Positions 17,486 to 26,768 are shown, counted from the stretch's first letter. The stretch: 64,000 nt of DNA from Sinomonas notoginsengisoli (GCF_021554725.1 NZ_JAIZDP010000004.1:62001-126000); one strand, 5' to 3'. Program-made: numbers and translations. The notes: generated from the letters alone by a model not told the origin.

Positions 17486-18706
17486 ATGCTCTCGGATACC
17501 GCGCGGCCTGTCATCGAAGCCACGCTGCCGCTCGTCGGCAGCCGGATCGGCGAAATCACGCCGCTGTTCTACCAGAAGATGTTCGCTGCGCATCCCGAGC
17601 TCCTCAACGGGATCTTCTCTCGCGCCAACCAGGCCAACGGCCAGCAGCGCCAGGCCCTCGCCGGCGCCATCGCCGCATTCGCGAGCCACCTCGTGAACCA
17701 CCCCGGCACCCTTCCCGAGGCGGTCCTGAGCCGGATCGCCCACAAGCACACGTCCCTCGGCATCACCGAGGACCAGTACCCGATCGTCTACAAGTACCTC
17801 TTCGAGGCCATCGCCGAGGACCTCGCCGAGGTCATCACCCCGGAGATCGCCGAAGCCTGGACCGAGGTCTACTGGCTCATGGCAGACGCCCTGATCAAAA
17901 TCGAGAAGGGCCTCTACGCCAAGCAGGCCAACGACAAGATGTGGATGCCGTGGAGGGTCGTCGAGAAGACTCCGGCGAGCCCGACCACGATGACGTTCGT
18001 CTTCGAGCCCGCCGACGAGACCCCGGTGACCCCGGGCGAGCCCGGCCAGTTCGTCTCGGTCCGCATCCCCGTTGCCGATGGCCTTCTCCAGGCCCGCCAG
18101 TACACACTCTCTGCGGACGCCGAGTCCACTGAGCGCCGCGTCATCACCACCAAGTTCAACGACGGCGGCGAGGTTTCGCCCATCATGCACGAAAAGATCC
18201 AGGTAGGGGACGTCGTCGAGCTCTCCAACCCGTACGGCGACGTGACGCTTGACGACGGCGACGGCCCGCTCGTGCTCGCCACCGCCGGCATCGGCTGCAC
18301 CCCGGCTGCCTCGATCCTGCGCACGCTTGCCAACAACGGCTCGGGACGCGAGGTCCTCGCCCTCCACGCCGATCGCAGCCTCGACACGTGGGCACTCTCC
18401 GACCAGATGCTCGGCGATGTGCAGAAGATCGACGGCGCGAGCCTCAAGGTCTGGCTCGAACAGCCCCAGGCCGAGCTCGCCGCCGTGGGCGCGGGAGCTG
18501 GCGCTGGCGCTGGCGCCGCCGAGACACACGAGGGCTTCATGAACCTCGCCGACGTCGAGATCCCCGAGAACGCGAACGTCTACCTCTGCGGCCCGCTGCC
18601 CTTCATGCAGAAGGTCCGCTCCCAGGCGATCGCCAAGGGCATCCCGGCCACGAAGATCCACTACGAGGTCTTCGGGCCCGATCTCTGGCTCGCCTCACAG
18701 AACTAG
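17486..18706 (+). CDS. hmp: flavohaemoglobin, nitric oxide dioxygenase
   Basis: Hmp converts NO and O2 to nitrate using NADPH, protecting against nitrosative stress. The 406-residue protein has a globin domain (1-140) with Tyr29 at the distal B10 position and His88 as proximal haem ligand (IAHKHTSLGI). An FAD domain with RQYTLS follows, then an NAD domain with GIGCTPAASIL and CGPLPFMQ. A Gly/Ala-rich insertion (about 335-345, AGAGAGAGA) lies in the NAD domain. The ribosome site is GAGGAG. The upstream Rrf2 repressor and palindromes indicate NO-dependent control. Confidence 0.93.
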   Translation: MLSDTARPVIEATLPLVGSRIGEITPLFYQKMFAAHPELLNGIFSRANQANGQQRQALAGAIAAFASHLVNHPGTLPEAVLSRIAHKHTSLGITEDQYPIVYKYLFEAIAEDLAEVITPEIAEAWTEVYWLMADALIKIEKGLYAKQANDKMWMPWRVVEKTPASPTTMTFVFEPADETPVTPGEPGQFVSVRIPVADGLLQARQYTLSADAESTERRVITTKFNDGGEVSPIMHEKIQVGDVVELSNPYGDVTLDDGDGPLVLATAGIGCTPAASILRTLANNGSGREVLALHADRSLDTWALSDQMLGDVQKIDGASLKVWLEQPQAELAAVGAGAGAGAGAAETHEGFMNLADVEIPENANVYLCGPLPFMQKVRSQAIAKGIPATKIHYEVFGPDLWLASQN

Positions 18707-18720
18707 ATCACCGCATTCCA

Positions 18721-18783
18721 ACGCCTGAGGGTCACCTCCTGAAGGTCACATCACGTGACTCTCAGGAGGTGACCCTCAGGCGT
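18721..18783. terminator. 22-bp perfect hairpin between convergent genes
   Basis: Arms 18721-18742 and 18762-18783 are exact complements. The 19-nt loop holds a second small stem, GTCAC-N5-GTGAC. It lies between hmp and the convergent NAD(P)-binding gene and can serve both. The arms contain TGAGGGTCACCTCC, reminiscent of the repeat unit at 24 kb. Confidence 0.8.
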
Positions 18784-18798
18784 AGGCGCGGCTTGCCA

Positions 18799-19407
18799 TC
18801 AGTTGGAGGCGGTGAAGAACGTCCCGCGGAACTGAGGCTGCTCAAGCTCATCGAGCGCGGCGACGGCGAAGTCCTGCGACGAGATCGTGTCACCGGCCGC
18901 GGGAACGCCGACGGCGGTGACGTACTTGCCCGTGCGCGCACCCGGCGCGATCACGGCCGCGGGAGCCTGGACCGTGAGGTCAGTGCCGGCGTCGCGCAGC
19001 GCCTCATAGGCGGCGAAGGCAGCATCCGACTCGCCCTTGTACATTGCCGGGAAGTCCGGGGTGTCCTTGATCGGCGTACCGTCTGGGGTTTTGAGCCCGC
19101 CAAAGCCGCCCACCATGTACAGACGTGCCGTGGTCGGCACCGTCGAGATCGCACGGTGCGCATCGAGGTAGGGCTCGCGCGAACCGCCGGTGCGGTCCGG
19201 AGACGTCGCCAGGACAACGGCGTCGTTCGCCTCCGCTACCTCACGGTACGTCTCGGCGTCGGCCAGATCCGCAGCACGCACGACGGCGGCACCCTCCACC
19301 GGGGTCCCCTTGCGGCTGATCGCGGTCACCTCGTGGCCGCGGCGCGCGGCCTCGGCGACGATCTGGCTTCCCACCATGCCGGTGGCTCCGTAGACGGCGA
19401 TCTTCAT
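18799..19407 (-). CDS. NAD(P)-binding oxidoreductase, atypical SDR (NmrA/YwnB-like)
   Basis: A 201-residue Rossmann protein starting MKIAVYGATGMVGSQIVAEAARRGHEV, the GxxGxxG pattern of atypical short-chain dehydrogenases. It is too short to carry a classical Tyr-x3-Lys catalytic pair. Such proteins bind NADP and often act as redox sensors or reductases of flavins or quinones. The start is ATG 19407 because AGGAGCCC lies just before it; a longer frame lacks this. Confidence 0.85.
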   Translation of the reverse strand: MKIAVYGATGMVGSQIVAEAARRGHEVTAISRKGTPVEGAAVVRAADLADAETYREVAEANDAVVLATSPDRTGGSREPYLDAHRAISTVPTTARLYMVGGFGGLKTPDGTPIKDTPDFPAMYKGESDAAFAAYEALRDAGTDLTVQAPAAVIAPGARTGKYVTAVGVPAAGDTISSQDFAVAALDELEQPQFRGTFFTASN

Positions 19408-19478
19408 GAGGGCTCCTAAAAGTTGAAGTGTAAACATTTCAACATCACCAATGCGCGCTCATATTCCTGCGACGGGGG

Positions 19479-21203
19479 TCAGAAGACCCGGCGCCAGTTG
19501 GCCCGAGCGAGGTCGAGCACCTCGTCCCCCCGGCCCGATAGCACCGTCCGCAGGGCGTACAGTGTGAAGCCGCCGGCCTGCTGAGCGGTGATGGTGGGCG
19601 GCATCGCGAGCTCCTCCCGCATCGTGGCCACGTCCACGAGCGCCGGGCCATCGTGCGCGAGCGCCTCCTTGAGCCCGGTCTCAAGCTCCGAGGAGTCGTT
19701 GACCCGCACGCCCTTGATACCCATCGCCTCGGCCACCGCGGCGAAGTTCGGATTGTCCAGCCCGGTGCCGAAGTTCACGAACCCCACGGACTTCATCTCG
19801 AGCTCGATGAAGTTCAGGGAGGAGTTGTTGAAGACCACGAGCCTGACCGGCAGCCGGTTCTGCACGATGGTCAGAAGCTCCCCCAGGAGCATGGAGAGGC
19901 CGCCGTCGCCTGCGAGGGCCACCACCTGCCGGCCCGGGAACGCTGCCTGGGCGCCCATCGCGTGGGGCAGCGCGTTCGCCATGGATCCGTGCGTGAACGA
20001 GCCGACCAGCCGGCGTCGTCCGTTCATCGTCAGGTAGCGGGCGGCCCAGATCACGGGCGTACCGACGTCCGCAGTGAAGACCGCGTCGTCTGCAGCGAGC
20101 CGATCGAGCGTGCGGGTGATGAACTGCGGGTGGAGCGGGTGCCCCTTCTTGGTCGGGGTTGCGAGGTCGTCGAGCTTTGACCGCGCCTTCGCGTAGTGCT
20201 TGAGCGACGAATCCAGATGCGTGCGGCGCCTCTTCCGCGACAGCAGCGGCATCAGCGCCGCGGCGGTGTCCCGCACGCCCCCGACCAGGCCGAGGTCGAG
20301 CGGCACGCGGCGGCCGAGCTGCTCCCCGCGGATATCGACTTGGATGACCTTGGCCTTCGCCGGGTAGAACTGCTGGTAGGGGAAGTCGGTTCCGAGCATG
20401 AGCAGCGCATCACAATCCTCCATGGCGCGGTAGCCCGAGCTGAATCCGAGGAGGCCGGTCATGCCGACGTCGAACGGATTGTCATACTCGATGAACTCTT
20501 TGCCGCGCATCGCGTGGACGATCGGCGCGCCAAGCACATCCGCGAGCGCCACCACCTCGTCGTGCGCGCCCTCGACCCCGGCGCCCGCCAGGATCGTGAC
20601 TTTGCCGGCGGCGTTCAGGAGGTCCGCGGCCTCACGGAGCTCGGCATCGCTCGGCACTACGCGCGGCCGGGTCCGACGCACCACCGTGACCCGCTCCGAA
20701 TTCATGGCCGTGAGGCCCACGTCGCCGGAGAGCACCACCACGGAGACGCCCCGCTTCTCAATGGCGGTGCGCATCGCGATCTCGAGGATGCGCGGCATCT
20801 GCGCAGGATCCGTGACCTCCTCGGCGTAGACGCTGCACTCGCGGAAGACCTCCTGCGGGTGCGTCTCCTGGAAGTAGTTCGAGCCGATCTCGGTGCTGGG
20901 GATGTGGGCGGCGACCGCGAGGACCGGCACGCGCGAGCGGTTGGCGTCGTAGAGGCCGTTGATGAGGTGCAGGTTCCCCGGCCCCGCCGATCCTGCGCAG
21001 ACGGCGATCTCGCCGGTGAGCGCGGCCTCCGCTGCGGCCGCGAAAGCGCCGGCCTCCTCGTGCCGGACGTGCACCCACTCGATGCTCGGCTCAGTGCGGA
21101 GTGCGTCCGTGAATCCGTTGAGCGAGTCTCCAGGGAGGCCGTACACGCGGCGCACCCCATTGGCGGCAAGGGTCTCGACGATGTTGTGGGCGATGGTCGT
21201 CAT
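19479..21203 (-). CDS. poxB: pyruvate oxidase / pyruvate:quinone oxidoreductase
   Basis: A 574-residue ThDP- and FAD-dependent enzyme that decarboxylates pyruvate to acetate and passes electrons to quinone. The N-terminal ThDP region has YGLPGDSLNGF and the activating Glu in HEEAGAFAAAAEA. The PP domain has GDGGLSMLLGELLTIVQ ending in FNNSSLNFIE. Family features such as SAGPGNLHLINGLYDA and IGSNYFQETHP are intact. The C-terminal part is shorter on membrane-binding sequence than E. coli PoxB. TAGGTT at 21215-21210 (minus strand) lies 6 nt before the start, suggesting a leaderless message. It is divergent from the Clp ATPase gene. Confidence 0.9.
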   Translation of the reverse strand: MTTIAHNIVETLAANGVRRVYGLPGDSLNGFTDALRTEPSIEWVHVRHEEAGAFAAAAEAALTGEIAVCAGSAGPGNLHLINGLYDANRSRVPVLAVAAHIPSTEIGSNYFQETHPQEVFRECSVYAEEVTDPAQMPRILEIAMRTAIEKRGVSVVVLSGDVGLTAMNSERVTVVRRTRPRVVPSDAELREAADLLNAAGKVTILAGAGVEGAHDEVVALADVLGAPIVHAMRGKEFIEYDNPFDVGMTGLLGFSSGYRAMEDCDALLMLGTDFPYQQFYPAKAKVIQVDIRGEQLGRRVPLDLGLVGGVRDTAAALMPLLSRKRRRTHLDSSLKHYAKARSKLDDLATPTKKGHPLHPQFITRTLDRLAADDAVFTADVGTPVIWAARYLTMNGRRRLVGSFTHGSMANALPHAMGAQAAFPGRQVVALAGDGGLSMLLGELLTIVQNRLPVRLVVFNNSSLNFIELEMKSVGFVNFGTGLDNPNFAAVAEAMGIKGVRVNDSSELETGLKEALAHDGPALVDVATMREELAMPPTITAQQAGGFTLYALRTVLSGRGDEVLDLARANWRRVF

Positions 21204-21274
21204 GGGGTCAACCTAACGGTGTGACGGACCTCTCGGACACCCCCGGGGAATATCTCGTTGGACCCAGCGTTGAA

Positions 21275-21295
21275 CCTGAGCGTAATCCGCTCAAC
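21275..21295 (+). promoter_or_regulatory. HAIR-like HspR operator
   Basis: CCTGAG-N9-CTCAAC matches the HAIR layout CTTGAG-N9-CTCAAG at 10 of 12 defined positions with exact spacing. It ends 17 bp before the Clp ATPase start codon. In actinobacteria HspR uses HAIR sites to repress dnaK and clpB. Confidence 0.6.
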
Positions 21296-21312
21296 TCTTT
21301 GGAGGACTTCGA

Positions 21313-24030
21313 ATGCCACTGTTCTTCGGCCCCGCCGCCGGCAACGGCTCCTTCGACGAGTTCCTCGCCCGCTATCTGCAGGGCCAAGGTGCTCGCCAGC
21401 CAGGACGCCCCCTCGACATGACGCGGCTCGTGAGCCGCGGGACCCAGACGGTCCTCAATGCCGCCGGCCGCTACGCCAAGGACCACGGACACCGCGAGGT
21501 GGATGCCCTGCATCTGCTGCGCGCTCTCACGGACGCCGACTCCGTGGCCGGGCTCATCGAACGCGCCGGGGCCGACCCCGCCGCGATCGCCGCGGCCGCC
21601 GAGGAGCGACTCCCCGGCACCGTCGCCCACGACGCCGACGACGAGCGGATGCCTTCCCTGACCACGAGCGCGCAACACGCGTTCCTCGACGGGTACAAGG
21701 TGGCGCGCTCTGTCGGGTCCACGTACATCGACCCCGAACACCTCTTCCTCGCGCTCGTGCTCAACTCGGATGCCGCCGCCGGCCAGATCCTGGCCGCCGC
21801 TGGCGTCTCCCCGCAGACCATGCAGGACGGGGATGCCTCCGCGCGCGCTGACGGCGCGGACTCCGCGCACGACGCCGCCCAGTCGCCTCGCACGGGGCCC
21901 CGTCCCCTGCGCGCCACGGCGGACCAGAAGGGCCGGCGCGCCAAGAAGGGCTCCATGCTCGAGAAATTCGGCACCGACCTGACCGCCCTCGCGCGTGACG
22001 GCCAGCTGGACCCCGTGATCGGCCGCGCCGCCGAGATCGAACAGGCCATCGAGATCCTCGCCCGCCGCACCAAGAACAACCCGGTGCTCATCGGCGAGGC
22101 TGGCGTGGGCAAGACCGCGATCGTCGAAGGCCTCGCGCAGGCCATCGCCTCCGGCAGCGTGCCCGCACAGCTGGCCGGGAAGACGGTTGTGTCCCTCGAC
22201 CTGCCCGCGATGCTCGCGGGCACCCGGTACCGGGGCGACTTCGAGGAACGCCTCACCAAGACCATGGATGAGATCGCCTCCGACGGCAGCGTCATCGCGT
22301 TCGTCGACGAGATCCACACCGTGGTCGGTGCCGGAGGCGGTGGCGAGGGCGGCATGGACGCAGGGAACATCCTCAAGCCGCGGCTGGCCCGGGGCGAGCT
22401 GCACCTGGTCGGCGCCACAACCCTCAACGAGTACCGCAAGATCGAGAAGGACCCCGCGCTCGAGCGGCGGTTCCAGCCGGTCACCGTGGGCGAGCCGAGC
22501 GTCGAGGACGCGGTGGCGATTCTGGATGGGCTCAAGTCCCGCTACGAGGAGCACCACGGCGTCACCTACGCCGAGGACGCAATCCGCGCCGCGGTGGAGC
22601 TCTCGCACCGCTACATCACCGACCGGTACCTACCCGACAAGGCCATCGACCTCATCGACCAGGCGGGTGCACGCCTGAGCCTCGCCCGCGGGCCGCGCGT
22701 TGACCTCGAGGCCCTGCGGGCGGAACTCGAAGCCCAAGCCGCTGAGCTCACGGCGCAGAAGGAGGCCGCGATCGCCAGGGAGGACTACGAGGAGGCCTCG
22801 CGGCTGCGCGATGCCATCGAGTCCATCGCCACGCAGATCAAGGCCGAATTCCCCGGAACCGCCACTCCCGCCGAGGCGGGCAACGCCGAGACCGGGGCCG
22901 AGAGCGCAAGCCGGCCGGACGCCGTCGTGCGTGATGTTGTCCGCGAGGCGGATATCGCGGCCGTCGTGGCGCGCGCCACCGGCATCCCGGCAGCCCGACT
23001 CACCGAGGGCGAGCGCGAACGGCTCGCGCGCCTCGAGGACGAGCTCCACGGGCGCGTGGTGGGCCAGGAGGACGCGGTGTCCGCGATCGCGAAGTCGGTG
23101 CGGCGCAACCGGACGGGCCTCGGTGACTCCGGGCGGCCCGTGGGCAGCTTCCTGTTCCTCGGCCCAACTGGCGTGGGCAAGACCGAACTCGCGAAGGCGC
23201 TTGCTGCCTCGCTATTCGGCGACGAGTCAGCGATGGTCCGGTTCGACATGAGCGAATTCTCCGAAAGGCACAACGCGGCGCGCCTTGTGGGCGCGCCTCC
23301 GGGGTACGTTGGCTACTCCGAGGCCGGCCAGCTGACCGAGCGCGTGCGGCGGCACCCCTACTCGGTGGTGCTGCTGGATGAGGTCGAGAAGGCGCACCCG
23401 GACGTGTTCAACCTGCTCCTGCAGGTGCTCGACGACGGGCGGCTCACCGACGGCCAGGGGCACACCGTGGACTTCCGGAACACCGTGGTGATCATGACCT
23501 CGAACCTCGGCTCCGAGTTCCTCGCGACGCGCGGTGCCTCGCTCGGCTTCACAGCTGGCGGTGCTGACGGCGGACCCTCTGAGGCCGAGCTGCGGGCGCG
23601 GGTCATGGGCCGGCTACGGGAGACGATGCGGCCGGAATTCCTCAACCGCATTGACGAGATCGTGCTGTTCCGGAAGCTCACGCGGGAGCAGCTGCATGAC
23701 ATCGTGCGGCTGCAGCTGCGCGGCACGGAGGCCCGGCTGGCGGCTCAGGGCATCGCCCTGTCCGTCGACGACGCCGCCGTGGACTGGATCGCCGAGCGCG
23801 GCTACGAGCCCGAGTTCGGTGCCCGTCCGCTGCGCCGTGTGATCCAGCGCGAGCTCGAGGACCGCGTGGCGGACCTGCTCGTCGCCGGCGAGGTCGTCGA
23901 GGGCGGCCGGGTCACCGTGGGCGTTTCCGGCAGCGCGGAGGGTGCCGTGGCAGGCGAGGCCGGGACGCACGACGGCGCCGAGCTCACCGTGAGCGCGCAC
24001 GCCGCCGAGGCGGTCCCCGCCGCCCTCTGA
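21313..24030 (+). CDS. Clp/Hsp100 ATPase, ClpC-like
   Basis: A 905-residue class I Hsp100 unfoldase. The order is: a 35-residue leader, Clp N repeats (about 40-170), a charged linker, and AAA1 with GEAGVGKT (Lys267). A short UVR-type middle segment (EDYEEASRLRDAI, 490-502) follows, then AAA2 with GPTGVGKT (Lys623). Leu-Gly-Phe at 744-746 sits where ClpC carries its ClpP-docking loop, so it may work with ClpP rather than act only as a ClpB-type disaggregase; the long ClpB coiled coil is missing. An acidic tail contains one GCACGACGGC copy. GGAGG precedes ATG 21313, and the HAIR-like site predicts heat-shock control. Confidence 0.9.
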   Translation: MPLFFGPAAGNGSFDEFLARYLQGQGARQPGRPLDMTRLVSRGTQTVLNAAGRYAKDHGHREVDALHLLRALTDADSVAGLIERAGADPAAIAAAAEERLPGTVAHDADDERMPSLTTSAQHAFLDGYKVARSVGSTYIDPEHLFLALVLNSDAAAGQILAAAGVSPQTMQDGDASARADGADSAHDAAQSPRTGPRPLRATADQKGRRAKKGSMLEKFGTDLTALARDGQLDPVIGRAAEIEQAIEILARRTKNNPVLIGEAGVGKTAIVEGLAQAIASGSVPAQLAGKTVVSLDLPAMLAGTRYRGDFEERLTKTMDEIASDGSVIAFVDEIHTVVGAGGGGEGGMDAGNILKPRLARGELHLVGATTLNEYRKIEKDPALERRFQPVTVGEPSVEDAVAILDGLKSRYEEHHGVTYAEDAIRAAVELSHRYITDRYLPDKAIDLIDQAGARLSLARGPRVDLEALRAELEAQAAELTAQKEAAIAREDYEEASRLRDAIESIATQIKAEFPGTATPAEAGNAETGAESASRPDAVVRDVVREADIAAVVARATGIPAARLTEGERERLARLEDELHGRVVGQEDAVSAIAKSVRRNRTGLGDSGRPVGSFLFLGPTGVGKTELAKALAASLFGDESAMVRFDMSEFSERHNAARLVGAPPGYVGYSEAGQLTERVRRHPYSVVLLDEVEKAHPDVFNLLLQVLDDGRLTDGQGHTVDFRNTVVIMTSNLGSEFLATRGASLGFTAGGADGGPSEAELRARVMGRLRETMRPEFLNRIDEIVLFRKLTREQLHDIVRLQLRGTEARLAAQGIALSVDDAAVDWIAERGYEPEFGARPLRRVIQRELEDRVADLLVAGEVVEGGRVTVGVSGSAEGAVAGEAGTHDGAELTVSAHAAEAVPAAL

Positions 24031-24031
24031 T

Positions 24032-24215
24032 GATGAGGGGTCATGTCCCTGCGATGAGGGGTCATGTCCCTGCCATGAGGGGTCAGGTCCCTGCGATGAG
24101 GGGTCAGGTCCCTGCGATGAGGGGTCAGGTCTCAATGAACTGCTCCCTCACCGCCATGTTCTGACCCGTCAGCGGCGGGCATCTGACTCCTCGACGGCAG
24201 GGACATGACCCCTCA
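24032..24215. repeat. five tandem 21-bp repeats plus an inverted copy
   Basis: Units start at 24032, 24053, 24074, 24095 and 24116 (the last broken after about 17 bp). The core is TGAGGGGTCA followed by T or G and GTCCCTGC. Units 1-2 carry CATG and units 3-5 carry CAGG. An exact inverted 19-bp copy lies at 24197-24215. The array begins right after the clp stop codon and the inverted copy lies 8 bp from the stop of the convergent gene, so pairing would make a long terminator hairpin. Confidence 0.85.
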
Positions 24216-24223
24216 ACGACCGA

Positions 24224-26674
24224 TCAGGCCGGATCGACCCTTCCGCGGGTCCCGTCGACGCGGACGCGCTGGCCCTCTCGCAGCACGGCCGTTCCATCCC
24301 CCGTCCCCATGACGGCCGGTACCCCGTACTCCCTCGCGACGATCGCCGCGTGCGAACCAAGGCCGCCCGTGTCCACGACCACGGCTGCAGCGCGCGCGAA
24401 GAGCGGCGTCCACGACGGGTTGGTATTAGGGCACACGAGCACCTCCCCCGCACGCAGCGTCGCGAAGCCCTCCGGCCCGCGCACCACTCGGACCGGTCCC
24501 TCGGCAACACCGGCACTCGCGGCCGTGCCGACGAGCAGCGCCCCCGCCGCGTCTGCAAGCCGCTCACCCTGGCCGAAGAGCCCGGGGTCGAGCATCGGGA
24601 CGCCCGCATACTCCCGCCTCAGCCGTGCCCGACGGTCGGCGAGGTCGCGCACCGGGGTGGCGGCGCCGTCGTCCATCACCACGGGATCGGCCAGGGCGCG
24701 GAGCTCCTCGAGCCGCAGATGGAAGACGTCCTCAGCCTCCGCGAGGGCCCCCACCTCCTTAAGTCGCCCGCCCAATTCGACGAACGTGGCACGCAGCGGG
24801 GGCATCACGCGAGTGATGTGGAAATGGGTGTCCTCGCGGAAAGCAAGCCCGCGCCGGCAGGCCTCGACGAGGCGCCGCGCGAGCGCGGACGCCCGCGGGT
24901 CCCGAAGCATCGGATGCGCGAGCAGTTCGTCGAGTGCGGACGCGCCGGGATCTGCCCGCTGCGGTACGGGGGACCCAGCGGCAAGGGATTGGAGGATCGC
25001 GGCCACCGGGGTCGGATCATCCCGCCACGTGGGCGGCGTCGCCATGACCACGCTCACGGACTCGCGGTGCCCGTACTCCGCGAGGTAGGCCTCAAGCCTT
25101 GCCGCGAACGCGCCGAACTCGGGCTGCGTGCGGACCGCGGCGAGGAACTCCGCGGCATCGTGCTCGCGTGCCGCCCGGGCCAGTTCCGGATCTGCCCGCA
25201 CGACGGCGGCGAGCGCCTCGAGCGCGTCGTTCCCCTCCCGTGTCCGGGTGCGACCGCCGGCGACCAGCGGAGACGCGAGACGGCCGAGCCCGAGGACCGC
25301 GAGCAGGAGCCGCAGCGGAGCGAAGGGCAGGAAGGAGGACGGAAGGTACCGCACGCGGACCTGCGCGAGGGGCACCATGGCCTCATTGCAGCGATCCACC
25401 CGCCGCACCAGGTCCCCCCAGGGGAGCGCCGCAAGCGCCTGGGCCTCGAGCGCGGCGACTCGGGTCTCAAACTCGGTGAAGAGCGGGTCCTTGGTCCAGC
25501 GGCGGACGTCGTAGGCGCGCACCCGCCGGGCCACAGACAGGGGCGCGCCGATAACGCGCGGGCCTGGACGCGGGCGTGGCGGGATGAGCTGGAGGGGCAC
25601 GCCGTCGCGCTCCCGGAGGAGTTCAGGCAGCGGCGGGAAGCGGACCCCCACACTGTCGGCCATCATGTGGAGCATCCGCAGCACTCCGGGCCCAAGCCAC
25701 CCGGTGACGTCCAGCGGATACGGCCTCACTGTGAACATTTCGAGGAAGAACGGGCCCACCACGCGCTGGACCGCATTAAGCCGGGGCGGCTCGAACGGCA
25801 GCGCCGTCATGGGCCGGGCTTGGATGAGGCTGATCCTCCCGTCCGCGAGGGCCCACTCGATGTCCTGCGGCCGTTCTTCCCCGGCAAGCCGGGAGAAATG
25901 CTCCTCAGCCGTGACCGCGAAGGCGGCGAGTTGGGCGGCGGCCCGGTCTTCGAGGACGCGCTGCGCACCCTCATGCTGGAGGACCACCGAGCGGACCCCT
26001 CCGTCCCGGCCCAACACGAGGTGCTCTGGGGTGACCTGCCCGGACACGACCGCCTCACCGAGGCCCGGTGCCGCGTCCACGACCAATTCCTCACGGCGCC
26101 CGGTGATGGGATTGGCCGTGAAGAGGACCCCTGCCGCCTCCGCGGGGACCATCCGCTGGACGACGACGGCGATCGCCACTGTTGCGGGATCGATCTCCTG
26201 CCGCTTGCGGTAGTCCACGGCCCGGTCGGTCCACAGCGAGGCCCAGCACCGCCGCACGGCGTCGATCACGGCATCGTTGCCAGAAACGTCGAGGAACGTG
26301 TCCTGCTGGCCCGCGAAGGCTGCGCCCGGGAGGTCCTCGGCGGTCGCGCTCGATCGCACGGCCACTGCGGTGCCCGCAGGGCCGAGTTCTGCGAGCGCGG
26401 CGGACACGGCGTGCGCGACGGCAGGGTCGAGGGGCGCGGAGGCCAGGAGCTCGCGGGCGCGAGCGGGGTCCCTGACGGCGGCCGCAGGATTGAGTCCGGC
26501 GGACGCCGCGTGGGCGCGGTAGGCGGCGGTCGTCACCACAAAGCCCGGCGGCACCGGGAGGCCTGCACTGATGAGCTCCCCCAGGTTCGCGGCCTTGCCG
26601 CCTACCACCGCACCATCCGCCGCGCCCACGGAGGCGAGGGTCAGGACCGGTGGCGAGGTTGTGCCGTCGTGCAT
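24224..26674 (-). CDS. PEP-utilising enzyme: ATP-grasp and swivelling-His domains, rifampin phosphotransferase-like layout
   Basis: An 816-residue relative of PEP synthase. The N-terminal ATP-grasp domain has GGKAANLGELISAGLPVPPGFVVTT (in pieces, from residue 25) and AVRSSATAEDLPGAAFAGQQDTFLDV. The C terminus is the swivelling phosphohistidine domain TGGLGSHAAIVAREYG with His775. The large PEP/pyruvate-binding TIM barrel that ends true PEP synthases is missing; about 400 residues of other sequence lie between the two domains. That is the domain order of rifampin phosphotransferase (Rph), which inactivates rifamycins. A different small-molecule phosphotransferase is equally possible. Start ATG 26674 lies 6 nt after TAGGTT (leaderless type); GTG 26677 is an alternative. 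Confidence 0.8.
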   Translation of the reverse strand: MHDGTTSPPVLTLASVGAADGAVVGGKAANLGELISAGLPVPPGFVVTTAAYRAHAASAGLNPAAAVRDPARARELLASAPLDPAVAHAVSAALAELGPAGTAVAVRSSATAEDLPGAAFAGQQDTFLDVSGNDAVIDAVRRCWASLWTDRAVDYRKRQEIDPATVAIAVVVQRMVPAEAAGVLFTANPITGRREELVVDAAPGLGEAVVSGQVTPEHLVLGRDGGVRSVVLQHEGAQRVLEDRAAAQLAAFAVTAEEHFSRLAGEERPQDIEWALADGRISLIQARPMTALPFEPPRLNAVQRVVGPFFLEMFTVRPYPLDVTGWLGPGVLRMLHMMADSVGVRFPPLPELLRERDGVPLQLIPPRPRPGPRVIGAPLSVARRVRAYDVRRWTKDPLFTEFETRVAALEAQALAALPWGDLVRRVDRCNEAMVPLAQVRVRYLPSSFLPFAPLRLLLAVLGLGRLASPLVAGGRTRTREGNDALEALAAVVRADPELARAAREHDAAEFLAAVRTQPEFGAFAARLEAYLAEYGHRESVSVVMATPPTWRDDPTPVAAILQSLAAGSPVPQRADPGASALDELLAHPMLRDPRASALARRLVEACRRGLAFREDTHFHITRVMPPLRATFVELGGRLKEVGALAEAEDVFHLRLEELRALADPVVMDDGAATPVRDLADRRARLRREYAGVPMLDPGLFGQGERLADAAGALLVGTAASAGVAEGPVRVVRGPEGFATLRAGEVLVCPNTNPSWTPLFARAAAVVVDTGGLGSHAAIVAREYGVPAVMGTGDGTAVLREGQRVRVDGTRGRVDPA

Positions 26675-26733
26675 CACCCCAACCTACCCGCCGGCGGTGA
26701 TGGAGTCAGCCGTTGGGATGGGCGGGAAAAAGC

Positions 26734-26768
26734 GGGAGGGCCGCCCCGTGCAGCGGGGCAGCCCTCCC
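26734..26768 (-). terminator. rho-independent terminator of pckG
   Basis: On the minus strand an 8-bp stem (GGGAGGGC/GCCCTCCC), one mismatch and a 5-bp stem (GGGGC/GCCCC) enclose a 7-nt loop. The hairpin is followed by GCTTTTTCCC. It lies 42 bp past the pckG stop. Confidence 0.85.

Noticed and set aside
24032-24132. Tandem 21-bp repeats as a CRISPR array
   Set aside because: The units are directly abutting with no spacers, and no cas gene is present.
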